NCBI GenBank assembly: GCA_046160825.1
Contig: JBJXHC010000038.1
Span: 1 to 64,000 of the forward strand
DNA length: 64,000 nt
Direction: 5' to 3'
From: JBJXHC01 sp046160825
Lineage (GTDB): Bacteria > Bacteroidota > Ignavibacteria > UBA10030 > UBA6906
Part shown: piece by piece, positions 26,913 to 36,863 of the stretch
Layout: each line of letters begins with the position of its first letter
Numbering within the stretch: the stretch's first letter is position 1
The notes under the pieces: model-generated
The model's input: only the letters and a program-made list of their open reading frames with translations
The model's database searches: none
What the model was told of the DNA's origin: nothing
Translations under genes and position numbers: made by a program

Positions 26913-27920
26913 ATGACAGAAAAGAAACTGCGAGCGACCATAACTGCCGTCGGGCACTACGTACCAGAGAAGATCATCACCAACGCCGATCTCGAAAAAA
27001 TGGTGGATACCACCGATGAGTGGATCCGTTCGCGTACAGGGATATCGGAAAGACGGATGCTTGAAAATGGTGCAACGTCCGATATGGCCGTAAAGGCAAT
27101 TCAGGCATGTCTACAGAACTCCGGCAAGGGGGTTGAGGAAATCGACTTGATCATCGTCGGCACGATTTCACCCGACATGTTCTTCCCCTCTACCGCATGC
27201 GTCATTCAGGAGAAGATCGGGGCGAAAAACGCCTGGGGCTTTGACCTCTCTGCAGCCTGTTCGGGGTTCCTGTATGCCCTTGTAACCGGCAGCCAGTTCG
27301 TCGAAACGGGCGCGTACAAGAATGTTATTGTTGTGGGATCGGACAAGATGAGTTCGATTACAAATTACAAGGACCGCAACACGTGCATTCTCTTCGGCGA
27401 TGGTGCCGCCGCCGTTTTGCTTGAGCCGACAACGGATACTTCCGCCGGGATCCTTGACCATAAACTCTACTCGGATGGTTCAGGGGGAAAATACCTCCGG
27501 ATGCTTGGGGGCGGAAGCCTCAATCCCACAACGCATGAAACCCTCGACAAGGGAATGCACTTCCTTTTCCAGGATGGCAAGTCAGTGTTCAAAGTGGCGG
27601 TGATGGGAATGGCCGACGTTTCTACTGAAATCCTGAAAAGGAATAATCTGACAGGCAAGGATGTGGATTGGCTCGTCCCGCACCAGGCAAATCTCAGGAT
27701 CATCGACGCATGCGCCGAACGCATGGGGCTCGACAAATCCAAGGTCATGATCAATATCAATCGATACGGTAACACGACAGCAGCAACCATTCCGCTTTGT
27801 CTTTCTGAGTGGTGGCAGGCCGGGAAATTGCGCAAAGGGCAAACAATCGTGCTCGCGAGCTTCGGTGCAGGCTATACTTGGGGAAGTGCTCTGGTAAAAT
27901 GGTCTGCGGAGAACGCATAG
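26913..27920 (+). CDS. fabH: beta-ketoacyl-ACP synthase III
   Basis: 335 residues. Starts fatty-acid chains by condensing acetyl-CoA with malonyl-ACP. The catalytic triad is visible: Cys116 in DLSAACSGFL, His in VPHQANLRI and Asn in NRYGNTTAAT. The N-terminus ITAVGHYVPEKIITN and TTDEWIRSRTGI are typical. It lies 15 bp after plsX and its stop is immediately followed by the fabD start. Confidence 0.97.
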   Translation: MTEKKLRATITAVGHYVPEKIITNADLEKMVDTTDEWIRSRTGISERRMLENGATSDMAVKAIQACLQNSGKGVEEIDLIIVGTISPDMFFPSTACVIQEKIGAKNAWGFDLSAACSGFLYALVTGSQFVETGAYKNVIVVGSDKMSSITNYKDRNTCILFGDGAAAVLLEPTTDTSAGILDHKLYSDGSGGKYLRMLGGGSLNPTTHETLDKGMHFLFQDGKSVFKVAVMGMADVSTEILKRNNLTGKDVDWLVPHQANLRIIDACAERMGLDKSKVMININRYGNTTAATIPLCLSEWWQAGKLRKGQTIVLASFGAGYTWGSALVKWSAENA

Positions 27921-28832
27921 ATGGGTAAGACGGCGTTCATATTCCCCGGACAAGGCTCGCAGTATGTTGGGATGGGGAAAGAGTATTTCGAAAACGACGC
28001 TCACGCACGCGCATTGTTTGAACAGGCTGACTCGTTGCTGGGCATTCCTTTGACGCGTATTTGTTTTGAAGGACCTGAAGAAGAACTTCGCCAGACGAAG
28101 AACACCCAGCCCGCCATCTTCCTTCACAGTATGGTCGTTGCCTCACGACTTACCGACTTGAGCGCAGACATGGTTGCCGGACATTCACTCGGCGAGTACT
28201 CCGCTCTTGTTGCAGCGGGGGCGATTTCATTTGAGGATGGACTTCGGATTGTGCGTTTACGTGGAGAACTGATGCAACAGGCAGGCGAGATGTCAAAGGG
28301 CACGATGGCAGCGATCGTTGGTCTGGAAGCAGCGGCCGTCGAGGAACTTTGTCGTGAGGCAGCCAGCGCCGGGGTCGTCCAGCCTGCAAACTTCAACTCA
28401 CCCGGCCAGATCGTGATCTCGGGTTCGGTGGAAGGTGTACGAAAAGGAATGGAAATCGCAAAACAGCGCGGAGCGAAATTGGTGAAGGAGCTTGTGGTCA
28501 GCGGTGCCTTCCATTCTCCCCTGATGGAACATGCAAAGGATGGTCTCCGCAGGAAGTTGGACGAAACACCAATACAGAACGCAACCATGCCTCTCTATGC
28601 CAACGTGAATGCAGAACCGGTCACAAAGGCTTCCGAGATACGCGAGTTTCTTTATCAGCAATTGACGAGTCCGGTACGGTGGGAAGAGACCATAAAGAAC
28701 ATGGTACGCGATGGTTGCACGCGGTTCCAGGAAGTAGGGCCGGGAAGGGTACTACAGGGTCTTGTGAAACGCACCGTCCCGGATGTCCTGGTTTCCGGAT
28801 TCGACAAACTCACCGATCTACAACCAGTATAG
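27921..28832 (+). CDS. fabD: malonyl-CoA:ACP transacylase
   Basis: 303 residues. Loads malonate on acyl carrier protein. FIFPGQGSQYVGMGKE at the N-terminus, active-site serine S89 in GHSLGEYSALVAAG, GAFHSPLM with the catalytic histidine, and EVGPGRVLQGLVKR near the end. It begins on the base after the fabH stop. Confidence 0.96.
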   Translation: MGKTAFIFPGQGSQYVGMGKEYFENDAHARALFEQADSLLGIPLTRICFEGPEEELRQTKNTQPAIFLHSMVVASRLTDLSADMVAGHSLGEYSALVAAGAISFEDGLRIVRLRGELMQQAGEMSKGTMAAIVGLEAAAVEELCREAASAGVVQPANFNSPGQIVISGSVEGVRKGMEIAKQRGAKLVKELVVSGAFHSPLMEHAKDGLRRKLDETPIQNATMPLYANVNAEPVTKASEIREFLYQQLTSPVRWEETIKNMVRDGCTRFQEVGPGRVLQGLVKRTVPDVLVSGFDKLTDLQPV

Positions 28833-28840
28833 GATTCTTT

Positions 28841-29455
28841 GTGTCCGACAAGCCGATGGTGGAAATACAAGGGTATTCAGTCGCCCCGGAACTTTTTGAA
28901 AAGGGTTATGCCCAGGGTATGGGTCCCTGCACCTGCACTTCCACATGCTGTTCCGGTGGTGTCTATGCCGATATTAAGGAACGCGACAGCATCATTGCAC
29001 ACAAGGAACTGATCAAGAAATACATGGACGAAACACAGCCGAAGGATGAGGCGCTGTGGTTTGATGAGAGCGACTTCGAGGACAAGGATTTCCCCTCTCA
29101 ACGCGCCATTGGAACAACTGTTCACAATGATAAGTGCGCGTTTCTTGACAAGCAAGGGCGTTGTTCCATTCAGCTTGCAACAACAACAGAGGGAACGGGA
29201 CGATGGGCATTGAAGCCATTGTTCTGCATCCTCTTTCCGATTGAGATTTCCAATAAAGTGATTGGCTTCGATGATCTCCTTCAGGGAGATGCGGCCTGTT
29301 GCTCGATCGGTGATGAGTTTCAGACTCCATTGTTCGAGGCCTGCAAGGATGAACTGGTGCATCTTCTGGGTGATGATGGATTTCGCACCATGCAGGAACA
29401 CTACGCACAGATAAAGCCAGCGGTTGGCGCTCAAGCAAATGTGAGGGTTGCCTGA
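28841..29455 (+). CDS. DUF3109/YkgJ-like cysteine-cluster protein
   Basis: 204 residues from a GTG at 28841 with TAGGA six bases upstream; an internal ATG at 28856 has no such site. Cysteines cluster at the N-terminus (GPCTCTSTCCSGG), in the middle (DKCAFLDKQGRCSIQ), and later (PLFCILFP; GDAACCSIG). This is the pattern of the YkgJ/DUF3109 group, presumed zinc or iron-sulfur binding. It sits inside the fatty-acid operon between fabD and fabG. Its role there is unknown. Confidence 0.7.
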   Translation: MSDKPMVEIQGYSVAPELFEKGYAQGMGPCTCTSTCCSGGVYADIKERDSIIAHKELIKKYMDETQPKDEALWFDESDFEDKDFPSQRAIGTTVHNDKCAFLDKQGRCSIQLATTTEGTGRWALKPLFCILFPIEISNKVIGFDDLLQGDAACCSIGDEFQTPLFEACKDELVHLLGDDGFRTMQEHYAQIKPAVGAQANVRVA

Positions 29456-29456
29456 C

Positions 29457-30203
29457 ATGAGCTCGTTGGCAGGCAAAACTGCGCTCGTAACGGGAGGCGG
29501 ACGGGGAATTGGGAAGGCAATCGTGCTTGCCCTGTCAGACGCCGGTGCTGATGTGGCATTCACATATCGAAACTCGGCATCTTCCGCACAGTCGCTCGTT
29601 GACGAACTCACATCAAAGAGCCGGAAGATTTTGGCGTTGCAATCGGATGCAACTTCCACCGCTGATACAGCACGTGTGGTTGAGGTTGTGACCAAAGAAC
29701 TTGGCCGGCTCGATGTCCTCGTCAACAACGCGGGCATCACCAAAGATGGACTGTTGATGCGGATGAGTGAGGAAGACTGGGATACTGTCATCGCTAATAA
29801 TCTTAAGAGTGTGTACAATTTTACCAAAGCGGCATGCAGGCCGATGATGGGACAGCGTTCCGGCAAGATCATCAATATCACATCCGTCGTCGGTATTACG
29901 GGCAATGCCGGACAGACAAACTATGCCGCCTCCAAGGCCGGCATCATTGGATTCACAAAATCAGTTGCAAAAGAGCTCGGTTCTCGCAATATTCAGGTCA
30001 ACGCCGTGGCACCCGGGTACGTTGAAACCGATATGACATCAAAGCTGAACGACGAACAGCGAAAGTCTTTAACAGAGTTTATTCCCTTGAAACGCACGGC
30101 ACAAGCGTCGGAAATTGCAGGAGTGGTCCGGTTTCTCGCATCAGCAGATGCGGATTATATTACCGGACAGGTATTGTGTGTGGATGGCGGCATGACGATG
30201 TAG
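29457..30203 (+). CDS. fabG: 3-oxoacyl-ACP reductase
   Basis: 248 residues from the ATG at 29457, one base after the previous stop. NADPH-dependent short-chain reductase of fatty-acid elongation. Cofactor loop TGGGRGIGKA, NNAGITKDG, and the catalytic Ser-Tyr-Lys set in ITSVVG and NYAASKAG. The C-terminus (YITGQVLCVDGGMTM) is typical of FabG. Context between fabD and acpP supports the specific assignment within the large SDR family. Confidence 0.95.
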   Translation: MSSLAGKTALVTGGGRGIGKAIVLALSDAGADVAFTYRNSASSAQSLVDELTSKSRKILALQSDATSTADTARVVEVVTKELGRLDVLVNNAGITKDGLLMRMSEEDWDTVIANNLKSVYNFTKAACRPMMGQRSGKIINITSVVGITGNAGQTNYAASKAGIIGFTKSVAKELGSRNIQVNAVAPGYVETDMTSKLNDEQRKSLTEFIPLKRTAQASEIAGVVRFLASADADYITGQVLCVDGGMTM

Positions 30204-30257
30204 TACGACAAGACAGCAAAATCAATTCCCATATTATATACATAGGAGGTCACTACC

Positions 30258-30491
30258 ATGGATGTTGATGCAAAAGTGAAGGAAATTATCGTCAACAAGT
30301 TGGGCGTTGACGACGGACAGATCACCCCGGAAGCTTCATTCACCAATGATCTCGGCGCAGATTCACTGGATACCGTCGAGTTGGTCATGGAATTTGAGAA
30401 GGCGTTCAATCTCCAGATCCCGGATGAAGATGCCGAGAAGATCACCACGGTCGGTGATGCTATTAGGTACATCAAGTCCAAGAGCGCATAA
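30258..30491 (+). CDS. acpP: acyl carrier protein
   Basis: 77 residues with a strong AGGAGG site. Carries growing acyl chains on a phosphopantetheine arm attached to Ser36 in the motif GADSLDTVELVM. It is acidic, with four-helix-bundle length. Located between fabG and fabF in the usual order. Confidence 0.98.
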   Translation: MDVDAKVKEIIVNKLGVDDGQITPEASFTNDLGADSLDTVELVMEFEKAFNLQIPDEDAEKITTVGDAIRYIKSKSA

Positions 30492-30526
30492 TTCTTGTAT
30501 CGTGAGAATGAATCCTGAGCAACGGA

Positions 30527-31771
30527 ATGAGTAAACGAAGAGTGGTGGTGACGGGCCTGGGGGCGTTAACCCCCGTCGGTCTGGGCATCGAGGAGTACTG
30601 GAAGAACCTTGTCGCAGGCAAGAGCGGAGCGGGACCGGTGACGTACTTTGATCCCGCCGCGTACGATACCCGCTTTGCATGCGAGTTGAAGGGATTTAAG
30701 GCGGCGGATTTCATGGATAGAAAGTCGGTACAACGCATGGATCCTTTTGCGCAGTATGCCGTCATTTCCTCCGACATGGCAATGAAAGACTCGGGCATTT
30801 CCGTGAAGGATATGGATCCGGACAGGATCGGAGTGGTCTATGGTTCCGGCATCGGCGGGATGATGACCTATCATACGCAATTCCAGAATTACGTTGAGGG
30901 AGGTCCGCGACGTATCAGTCCGTTCTTTATCCCGATGCTGATTCCGGATATCGCCGCAGGCTACATTTCCATCAAGCACGGCCTTAAAGGGCCCAACTAC
31001 GCCACGGTCTCCGCTTGTGCAACCGCCTCACACGCAATCGGCGACGCGTTCCGGATCGTCCAATATGGTGACGCGGATGCAATGGTATGCGGCGGTTCCG
31101 AAGCTCCGATTACGCCGATGGGCATGGGCGGGTTCAATGCCATGAAAGCCATGTCTACCCGCAACGATGCGCCGGAAAAGGCAAGCCGCCCCTTCGATGC
31201 ACAGCGCGACGGGTTCGTTATGGGTGAAGGAGCCGGGACACTTGTCGTCGAAGAGCTTGAGCATGCCCGGAAACGCGGGGCCCGAATCTATGTGGAGATC
31301 GTCGGCATCGGATTTACCGCGGACGCACACCATATCACGGCACCTCCGGTCGGTGGCGAGGGCGCTGTGCGATCCATGCAGCGTTCATTGCGCGACGCAG
31401 GCATCCGGCCTGACCAAGTGGACTATGTCAATGTCCATGGTACATCGACACCCCTTGGCGATATCAGTGAGACGCTTGCGATCAAGACCGCATTCGGTGA
31501 GCATGCAAAAAAGATGAACATCAGTTCCACGAAATCAATGACGGGACACCTTCTTGGCGCGGCCGGCGGCATAGAAGCTATCGCCGCGATCATGGCGTGT
31601 GTTACGGATACCATCCCCCCCACCATCAACTATGAATTCCCCGATCCACAGTGCGATCTGAACTACACCCCCAACACCGCTCAACACAGAATTGTGAATT
31701 ATGCACTGAGTAATACGTTCGGATTCGGCGGTCATAATGCAACGATTCTTGTGAAGAAGTATTCAGCGTGA
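30527..31771 (+). CDS. fabF: beta-ketoacyl-ACP synthase II
   Basis: 414 residues. Elongates acyl-ACP by decarboxylative condensation. Catalytic Cys164 in VSACATASHAIG and the two histidines in NVHGTSTPLGD and SMTGHLLGAAGG. N-terminus RRVVVTGLGALTPVG and C-terminus NTFGFGGHNATIL are characteristic. It follows acpP by 35 bp and precedes rnc by 7 bp. Confidence 0.97.
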   Translation: MSKRRVVVTGLGALTPVGLGIEEYWKNLVAGKSGAGPVTYFDPAAYDTRFACELKGFKAADFMDRKSVQRMDPFAQYAVISSDMAMKDSGISVKDMDPDRIGVVYGSGIGGMMTYHTQFQNYVEGGPRRISPFFIPMLIPDIAAGYISIKHGLKGPNYATVSACATASHAIGDAFRIVQYGDADAMVCGGSEAPITPMGMGGFNAMKAMSTRNDAPEKASRPFDAQRDGFVMGEGAGTLVVEELEHARKRGARIYVEIVGIGFTADAHHITAPPVGGEGAVRSMQRSLRDAGIRPDQVDYVNVHGTSTPLGDISETLAIKTAFGEHAKKMNISSTKSMTGHLLGAAGGIEAIAAIMACVTDTIPPTINYEFPDPQCDLNYTPNTAQHRIVNYALSNTFGFGGHNATILVKKYSA

Positions 31772-31778
31772 GACATGC

Positions 31779-32567
31779 ATGGGCTGGGTGAAGGAGCTTC
31801 TGCAGAAGCTCTCGGGAAAACCACAGATTACCACCTCGAGAGACCAGGAAGAAGCACAGAAGGATCTCCTGCGGAGTAACACGAAGAACTTTCAACGCCT
31901 GATCGGGTATCCCATCAGAAATCAGGACGTATTCGTACAAGCGCTGTTACACCGCTCCTTTCTCACACGCGTCAACCGTCCGATCCGTTCCAATGAACGC
32001 CTTGAGTTTCTTGGCGACTCCATTCTCAATCTCATCGTTGCAGAATATCTCTATCATAACTACCCCGATGCCGAAGAGGGTGAGCTGACAAAGGTCCGTT
32101 CCCGACTTGTCAACAGGAAGGCGCTCGCGGCATACGCGAAGGACATTAAACTGTCGGATTTCATTCTCATGAGCAGCAGTGCTGCCCAATCCATTGGCAA
32201 AGGTTCCGAGACAATTATCGCCGACACGTACGAAGCGGTTATTGCCGCCATTTATCTGGACGGCGGCTATGATGCTGCGCGGCGGTTTGTCGAGCGACAG
32301 GTTCTCGCTGCTCTCAAGACCGGCTCTGTCATTACAAAGGACGAGAATTACAAAAGCATGCTGTTGGAGTTCTCCCAGTCGCATGGATTCGGCATTCCAC
32401 GCTACGTGATAACGAAGGAAGATGGGCCGGACCATGATCGAACTTTCACTGTGGATGTGCTGTTGAATAATGAGCGCAAAGGCTCCGGTGCCGGCAAGAA
32501 CAAAAAGGAAGCCGAGCAGGCCGCGGCGAATAAAGCACTGATGCAATTGGAACATAAAACAGACTAA
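31779..32567 (+). CDS. rnc: ribonuclease III
   Basis: 262 residues. Cuts double-stranded RNA in rRNA and mRNA processing. Signature ERLEFLGDS at 73-81 with downstream acidic metal ligands in ADTYEAVIAAIY. The double-stranded RNA-binding domain fills the C-terminal ~75 residues (NYKSMLLEFSQ...GSGAGKNKKEAEQAAANKAL). An N-terminal extension of about 35 residues precedes the catalytic domain. The fab-rnc order is common in bacteria. Confidence 0.95.
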   Translation: MGWVKELLQKLSGKPQITTSRDQEEAQKDLLRSNTKNFQRLIGYPIRNQDVFVQALLHRSFLTRVNRPIRSNERLEFLGDSILNLIVAEYLYHNYPDAEEGELTKVRSRLVNRKALAAYAKDIKLSDFILMSSSAAQSIGKGSETIIADTYEAVIAAIYLDGGYDAARRFVERQVLAALKTGSVITKDENYKSMLLEFSQSHGFGIPRYVITKEDGPDHDRTFTVDVLLNNERKGSGAGKNKKEAEQAAANKALMQLEHKTD

Positions 32568-32589
32568 CGGGAAGAGAAGAGTACAAAGC

Positions 32590-35472
32590 ATGAACGAAGA
32601 TCGGTTTCAATCGCGACACATTGGTCCCGAGGAATCAGAACAACAGGAAATGTTAGCCGCCATCGGCGTCCGGTCGCTTAATGAATTGATCGACCAGACA
32701 ATCCCGCCGTCAATTCGACTGAAGTCGGCTCTGGCGCTGAATGCGCCAATGAGTGAATACGAATATCTGAAATACCTCCGTGCCGTCGCTGGAAAGAACA
32801 AGGTCTTCAAGACGTATATCGGTATGGGATTTTATGACTGCATTATACCACCGGTTATCCAGCGAAACATTCTTGAGAACCCGGGATGGTACACACAGTA
32901 TACACCGTACCAGGCAGAGATCGCGCAGGGACGACTCGAAGCGTTACTGAATTTTCAGACGATGATATGCGACTTGACGAAATTGGATGTCGCAAACGCC
33001 TCACTCCTTGATGAGGGTACCGCTGCCGCTGAAGCGATGACGATGATTCACGGCATCGTGACAAGGAATACTGGAAAAGAACAGTCTCAAAAATTCTTCG
33101 TATCAGATACATGCTTTCCTTCAACTATTGATGTATTGCGCACCCGCGCCACTCCGCTCGGGATTGAAATCGTCGTTGGCGATCATTTTGCCACAACACC
33201 GGGGAATGAATTTTTCGGCGCGTTGCTACAGTATCCCTCAAGAGACGGAGAAATCCATGACTACCGCGCGTTCATCGAAACAGCACACGCTAATGGTTTG
33301 CTCGTCGCCATGGCAACCGATTTGCTCAGCCTCGCTTTGCTGACGCCGCCGGGTGAGCTTGGCGCTGATGTCGCGTTGGGTTCAGCACAACGGTTCGGTG
33401 TACCCCTCGGTTATGGTGGTCCGCACGCTGCTTTCTTTGCAACACGTACTGACTTCGTGCGCTATATGCCGGGACGCATTATCGGTGTTTCCATCGACGC
33501 CCAAGGCGCTCCGGGACTTCGGATGACGTTGCAAACGCGCGAACAGCACATCCGGCGCGAGAAAGCAACATCCAATATTTGTACAGCCCAGGCCTTACTC
33601 GCAATCATGGCCGGAATGTACGCTGTCTATCACGGCCCCAACGGCATCAGGCGCATTGCGCAACGCGTGCATCAGAATGCAATCACGCTTGCATCGGCCT
33701 TGCACGCTCTTGGATTCCCACAACTGAATGCGGTATTCTTCGATACGCTGAGAATCAAAAGCTCCATCCCAACCTCCCAGCTTGGAAAGCTGGCGGAATC
33801 TGCCGGGATCAACCTCCGCTACGTTGACGACCAGCATGTCTGTATCAGTGTGGATGAGACCACAATGACGGAGGATATCGCGGCCATTGCCGGCGTGTTC
33901 GCAAAAGCAACAGGAAAGACACCAGCCACAAACGGGGCGCGGACTATTCCCGACTTGCCTGCGACCTTCAAACGAACAAGCGACTATCTGATGCATCCGG
34001 TTTTTACCACGCATCATTCCGAGACGGAGATGATGCGATACATCAAGAGTCTGGAGAACAAAGACCTCTCGTTGACACACTCGATGATCCCGCTCGGTTC
34101 GTGTACGATGAAGCTCAACGCGGCGGCGGAACTTATGCCTATCAGTTGGCCGGAATTTGCTGGCATCCATCCCTTTGTTCCAGTGGAACAAGTGCCCGGC
34201 TACCAGCAGATATTCACAGAGCTTGAGTCAGCCTTATGCACAATCACCGGCTTCGCTGCCGCATCGCTGCAGCCCAACTCAGGTGCCCAGGGCGAGTATG
34301 CCGGACTTATGGTGATTCGTGCCTACCATGAGAGTCGTGGCGAAATGCATCGTAATGTCGCACTCATTCCATCTTCCGCGCACGGGACGAATCCCGCAAG
34401 CGCTGTCATGGCGGGAATGAAGGTCGTCGTCGTAAAATCGGATCAACAGGGAAGTATTGATGTCGCTGACCTCCGTAAGCAGGTCGAAGCCCACGGGAGC
34501 AACCTCGCCGCGTTGATGGTCACCTATCCTTCAACACACGGGATCTTCGAGGAAACCATCCAGGAGATCTGTACACTCGTTCATCACCACGGTGGACAAG
34601 TGTACATGGACGGAGCGAACCTGAATGCCCAGGTGGGTTTGACAAGTCCGGCAACGATCGGCGCGGACGTGTGTCATATCAATCTTCACAAAACATTCAG
34701 CATTCCCCACGGCGGTGGCGGGCCGGGGATGGGGCCTATTTGCGTTGCGAAACATCTCGCGGCATTTCTCCCGGGACATCCGGTGATAAAGACCGGTGGT
34801 GAGAAAGCAATCACCGCTGTCGCCTCTGCTCCTTGGGGCAGCGCAAGCATCTTGCTCATCTCATACGGTTATATCAAAATGTTGGGGGCAACAGGAGTGA
34901 CGGATTCCACCAGCGCGGCAATACTGAATGCGAACTACCTGAAGAGCCAGCTGAAGCAGCATTACCCCGTATTGTATGTAGGGAAGAATGGACGCTGCGC
35001 GCACGAGTTCATCATCGATCTTCGGAGCTTCAAAGCAAATGCGGGAATTGAAGCCGAGGATGTTGCCAAGCGATTGATGGATTATGGATTCCATGCACCC
35101 ACTGTTTCTTTTCCGGTGGCCGGAACACTCATGATCGAACCGACTGAAAGCGAATCAAAAGCGGAGATGGACCGGTTCGCTGACGCGATGGTTGCTATAC
35201 GCGCCGAAATCCAGGAAGTCCTCGAAGGCAAAGCCGACAAGGCAAACAACGTCCTGAAGAACGCGCCACACACAGCACATGCAGCATTGAGTGAAGTCTG
35301 GGACCATCCCTATACACGCTACAAAGCGGTGTATCCGTTGCCATATCTCCGTCGGAGCAAATTCTGGCCGAGTGTCGGGCGCATCAGCAATTCCTATGGC
35401 GATCGAAATATTATGTGCGTGTGTCCTCCCATTGAGGCGTATGCGGAGGAAACCACCGAGCCTGTGCGATGA
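32590..35472 (+). CDS. gcvP: glycine dehydrogenase (decarboxylating), full-length P protein
   Basis: 960 residues, the fused single-chain form rather than the two-subunit gcvPA/gcvPB form. Decarboxylates glycine and passes the aminomethyl group to the H protein. N-terminus RHIGPEESEQQEML, central SLTHSMIPLGSCTMKLNA, and the PLP lysine K701 in INLHKTFSIPHGGGGPGMG. The other cleavage-system genes (gcvT, gcvH, lpd) are not in the window. It is 22 bp after rnc; no glycine riboswitch precedes it. Confidence 0.97.
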   Translation: MNEDRFQSRHIGPEESEQQEMLAAIGVRSLNELIDQTIPPSIRLKSALALNAPMSEYEYLKYLRAVAGKNKVFKTYIGMGFYDCIIPPVIQRNILENPGWYTQYTPYQAEIAQGRLEALLNFQTMICDLTKLDVANASLLDEGTAAAEAMTMIHGIVTRNTGKEQSQKFFVSDTCFPSTIDVLRTRATPLGIEIVVGDHFATTPGNEFFGALLQYPSRDGEIHDYRAFIETAHANGLLVAMATDLLSLALLTPPGELGADVALGSAQRFGVPLGYGGPHAAFFATRTDFVRYMPGRIIGVSIDAQGAPGLRMTLQTREQHIRREKATSNICTAQALLAIMAGMYAVYHGPNGIRRIAQRVHQNAITLASALHALGFPQLNAVFFDTLRIKSSIPTSQLGKLAESAGINLRYVDDQHVCISVDETTMTEDIAAIAGVFAKATGKTPATNGARTIPDLPATFKRTSDYLMHPVFTTHHSETEMMRYIKSLENKDLSLTHSMIPLGSCTMKLNAAAELMPISWPEFAGIHPFVPVEQVPGYQQIFTELESALCTITGFAAASLQPNSGAQGEYAGLMVIRAYHESRGEMHRNVALIPSSAHGTNPASAVMAGMKVVVVKSDQQGSIDVADLRKQVEAHGSNLAALMVTYPSTHGIFEETIQEICTLVHHHGGQVYMDGANLNAQVGLTSPATIGADVCHINLHKTFSIPHGGGGPGMGPICVAKHLAAFLPGHPVIKTGGEKAITAVASAPWGSASILLISYGYIKMLGATGVTDSTSAAILNANYLKSQLKQHYPVLYVGKNGRCAHEFIIDLRSFKANAGIEAEDVAKRLMDYGFHAPTVSFPVAGTLMIEPTESESKAEMDRFADAMVAIRAEIQEVLEGKADKANNVLKNAPHTAHAALSEVWDHPYTRYKAVYPLPYLRRSKFWPSVGRISNSYGDRNIMCVCPPIEAYAEETTEPVR

Positions 35473-35529
35473 CGCCAAGCTCCATGGCAGTGTAGCAGGG
35501 CCAAATGTTTTTATTTTTCACGGAGAACA

Positions 35530-36861
35530 ATGTCGTTTCTGAAGTATGTCGCGTCCATTCTTGCGCTTCTGACTGTTTCATCTCCCCTCATCTCACAACC
35601 CGCGGATTCCATTTCAACAATAGCCTACCCGTTCGGCGTTATTGATACAATCATTATTGCCGGGAACCAAAAGACAAAAAGTTACGTCATCCTTGATGAG
35701 ATGACACTCCACCCCGGAGATACAGCCACATGGGAGGCAATGGAGTTCGATAAGAATCGAATTTACAGCCTCCAATTATTTAACCGGGTCGAGATGTTTT
35801 ATGACAGCCTGCAAGGACTCCGTTTTCTGTATGTCGAAGTCCACGAACGATGGTATTTGATTCCGGTTCCCCTTTTTGGATTCCGTGATGGTGACCCGAA
35901 GCGTCCGTATTATGGGGGCGGGCTGTTACACAACAACTTTGCAGGGAAGAATCAGAGACTCTTTGGATCGATTGTCTTCGGTCATAACCCGTCACTCAAT
36001 CTATCTTTCTCCGACCCGCTACTTGATCGTCCGATGAATCTCTATTTTTCCGGATCGGCTTCATATTCCCGGATCCGCAATAAGAGCAAGGCCGCTTCCG
36101 CAGTCACAGGCGATTTCGATGAATTGCACTATGACGTTAACGCAACGATCGGGAGACGCTTTTCGCTCTATGAAACCGCAGGGATCAATATCGGCTATCA
36201 GATTGTGAAGATCGATGAGTACCGGCCGGGGCGGACGATTTCACCCGGCGGCAAGGACAACTACATCTATGCCCAGGTCAACTACTCGTATGATACACGT
36301 GATCTGCGCGAGTATCCATCCAGGGGAAATTCCTTCTCGGTGTATGCCCGGAAGTACGGGCTTGGAACATCCAAGTTGGATTTTGCTCGCTTCGGCACGG
36401 ACATCCGCACGTACAGGCCGTTACCGTTTGACCTCACATTCGCCGCGCGTGTTCATGGTGTCCTCACTTCCGGTGGTGCCACGCCGACGTATCAGCATCT
36501 CTTCTTTGGATATGGGGAACGGATTCGTGGTTACTTTAAGACCGTATTCGAGGGGGAGAATATGCTCGGCTCGGTTGTTGAGTTACGGTATCCTTTGCTC
36601 AAGCCGCGGATGATTCACTTCACCGCTCTCCCGATCCCCGCGGAATTCGCGGTATGGCGCTTCGGCATAAGCCTGGCAATTTTTGCGGAGACGGGAACGA
36701 CCTGGTTTCGCGGACAAAAAGTCCAACTCGAGTCATTTCATTCGGGGTATGGTGGCGGATTGGATTTCCTTCTTCCCTACAGCGTCGTCATCCGTACCCA
36801 CTACGCGTTCAGTGACTACGGCGACGGACAATTTGTGCTCGACCTGCGCGGGGCATTCTGA
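35530..36861 (+). CDS. TamA/BamA-like outer-membrane protein with one POTRA domain
   Basis: 443 residues with GGAG before the ATG and a signal peptide (cut near LISQ). Residues ~35-110 look like a single POTRA domain (IDTIIIAGNQKTKSYVILDE...NRIYSLQLFNRVEMFY). The rest is a beta-barrel of the surface-antigen type, with GYGERIRGYFKT as the barrel-lumen VRG/Y-like loop region and a terminal phenylalanine (LDLRGAF). Likely an outer-membrane insertase or translocator of the Omp85 superfamily. rsmE starts two bases after its stop. Confidence 0.82.
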   Translation: MSFLKYVASILALLTVSSPLISQPADSISTIAYPFGVIDTIIIAGNQKTKSYVILDEMTLHPGDTATWEAMEFDKNRIYSLQLFNRVEMFYDSLQGLRFLYVEVHERWYLIPVPLFGFRDGDPKRPYYGGGLLHNNFAGKNQRLFGSIVFGHNPSLNLSFSDPLLDRPMNLYFSGSASYSRIRNKSKAASAVTGDFDELHYDVNATIGRRFSLYETAGINIGYQIVKIDEYRPGRTISPGGKDNYIYAQVNYSYDTRDLREYPSRGNSFSVYARKYGLGTSKLDFARFGTDIRTYRPLPFDLTFAARVHGVLTSGGATPTYQHLFFGYGERIRGYFKTVFEGENMLGSVVELRYPLLKPRMIHFTALPIPAEFAVWRFGISLAIFAETGTTWFRGQKVQLESFHSGYGGGLDFLLPYSVVIRTHYAFSDYGDGQFVLDLRGAF

Positions 36862-36863
36862 GG

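Noticed and set aside
32568..32589. glycine riboswitch before gcvP
   Set aside because: Only 22 bases separate rnc and gcvP; there is no room for an aptamer.
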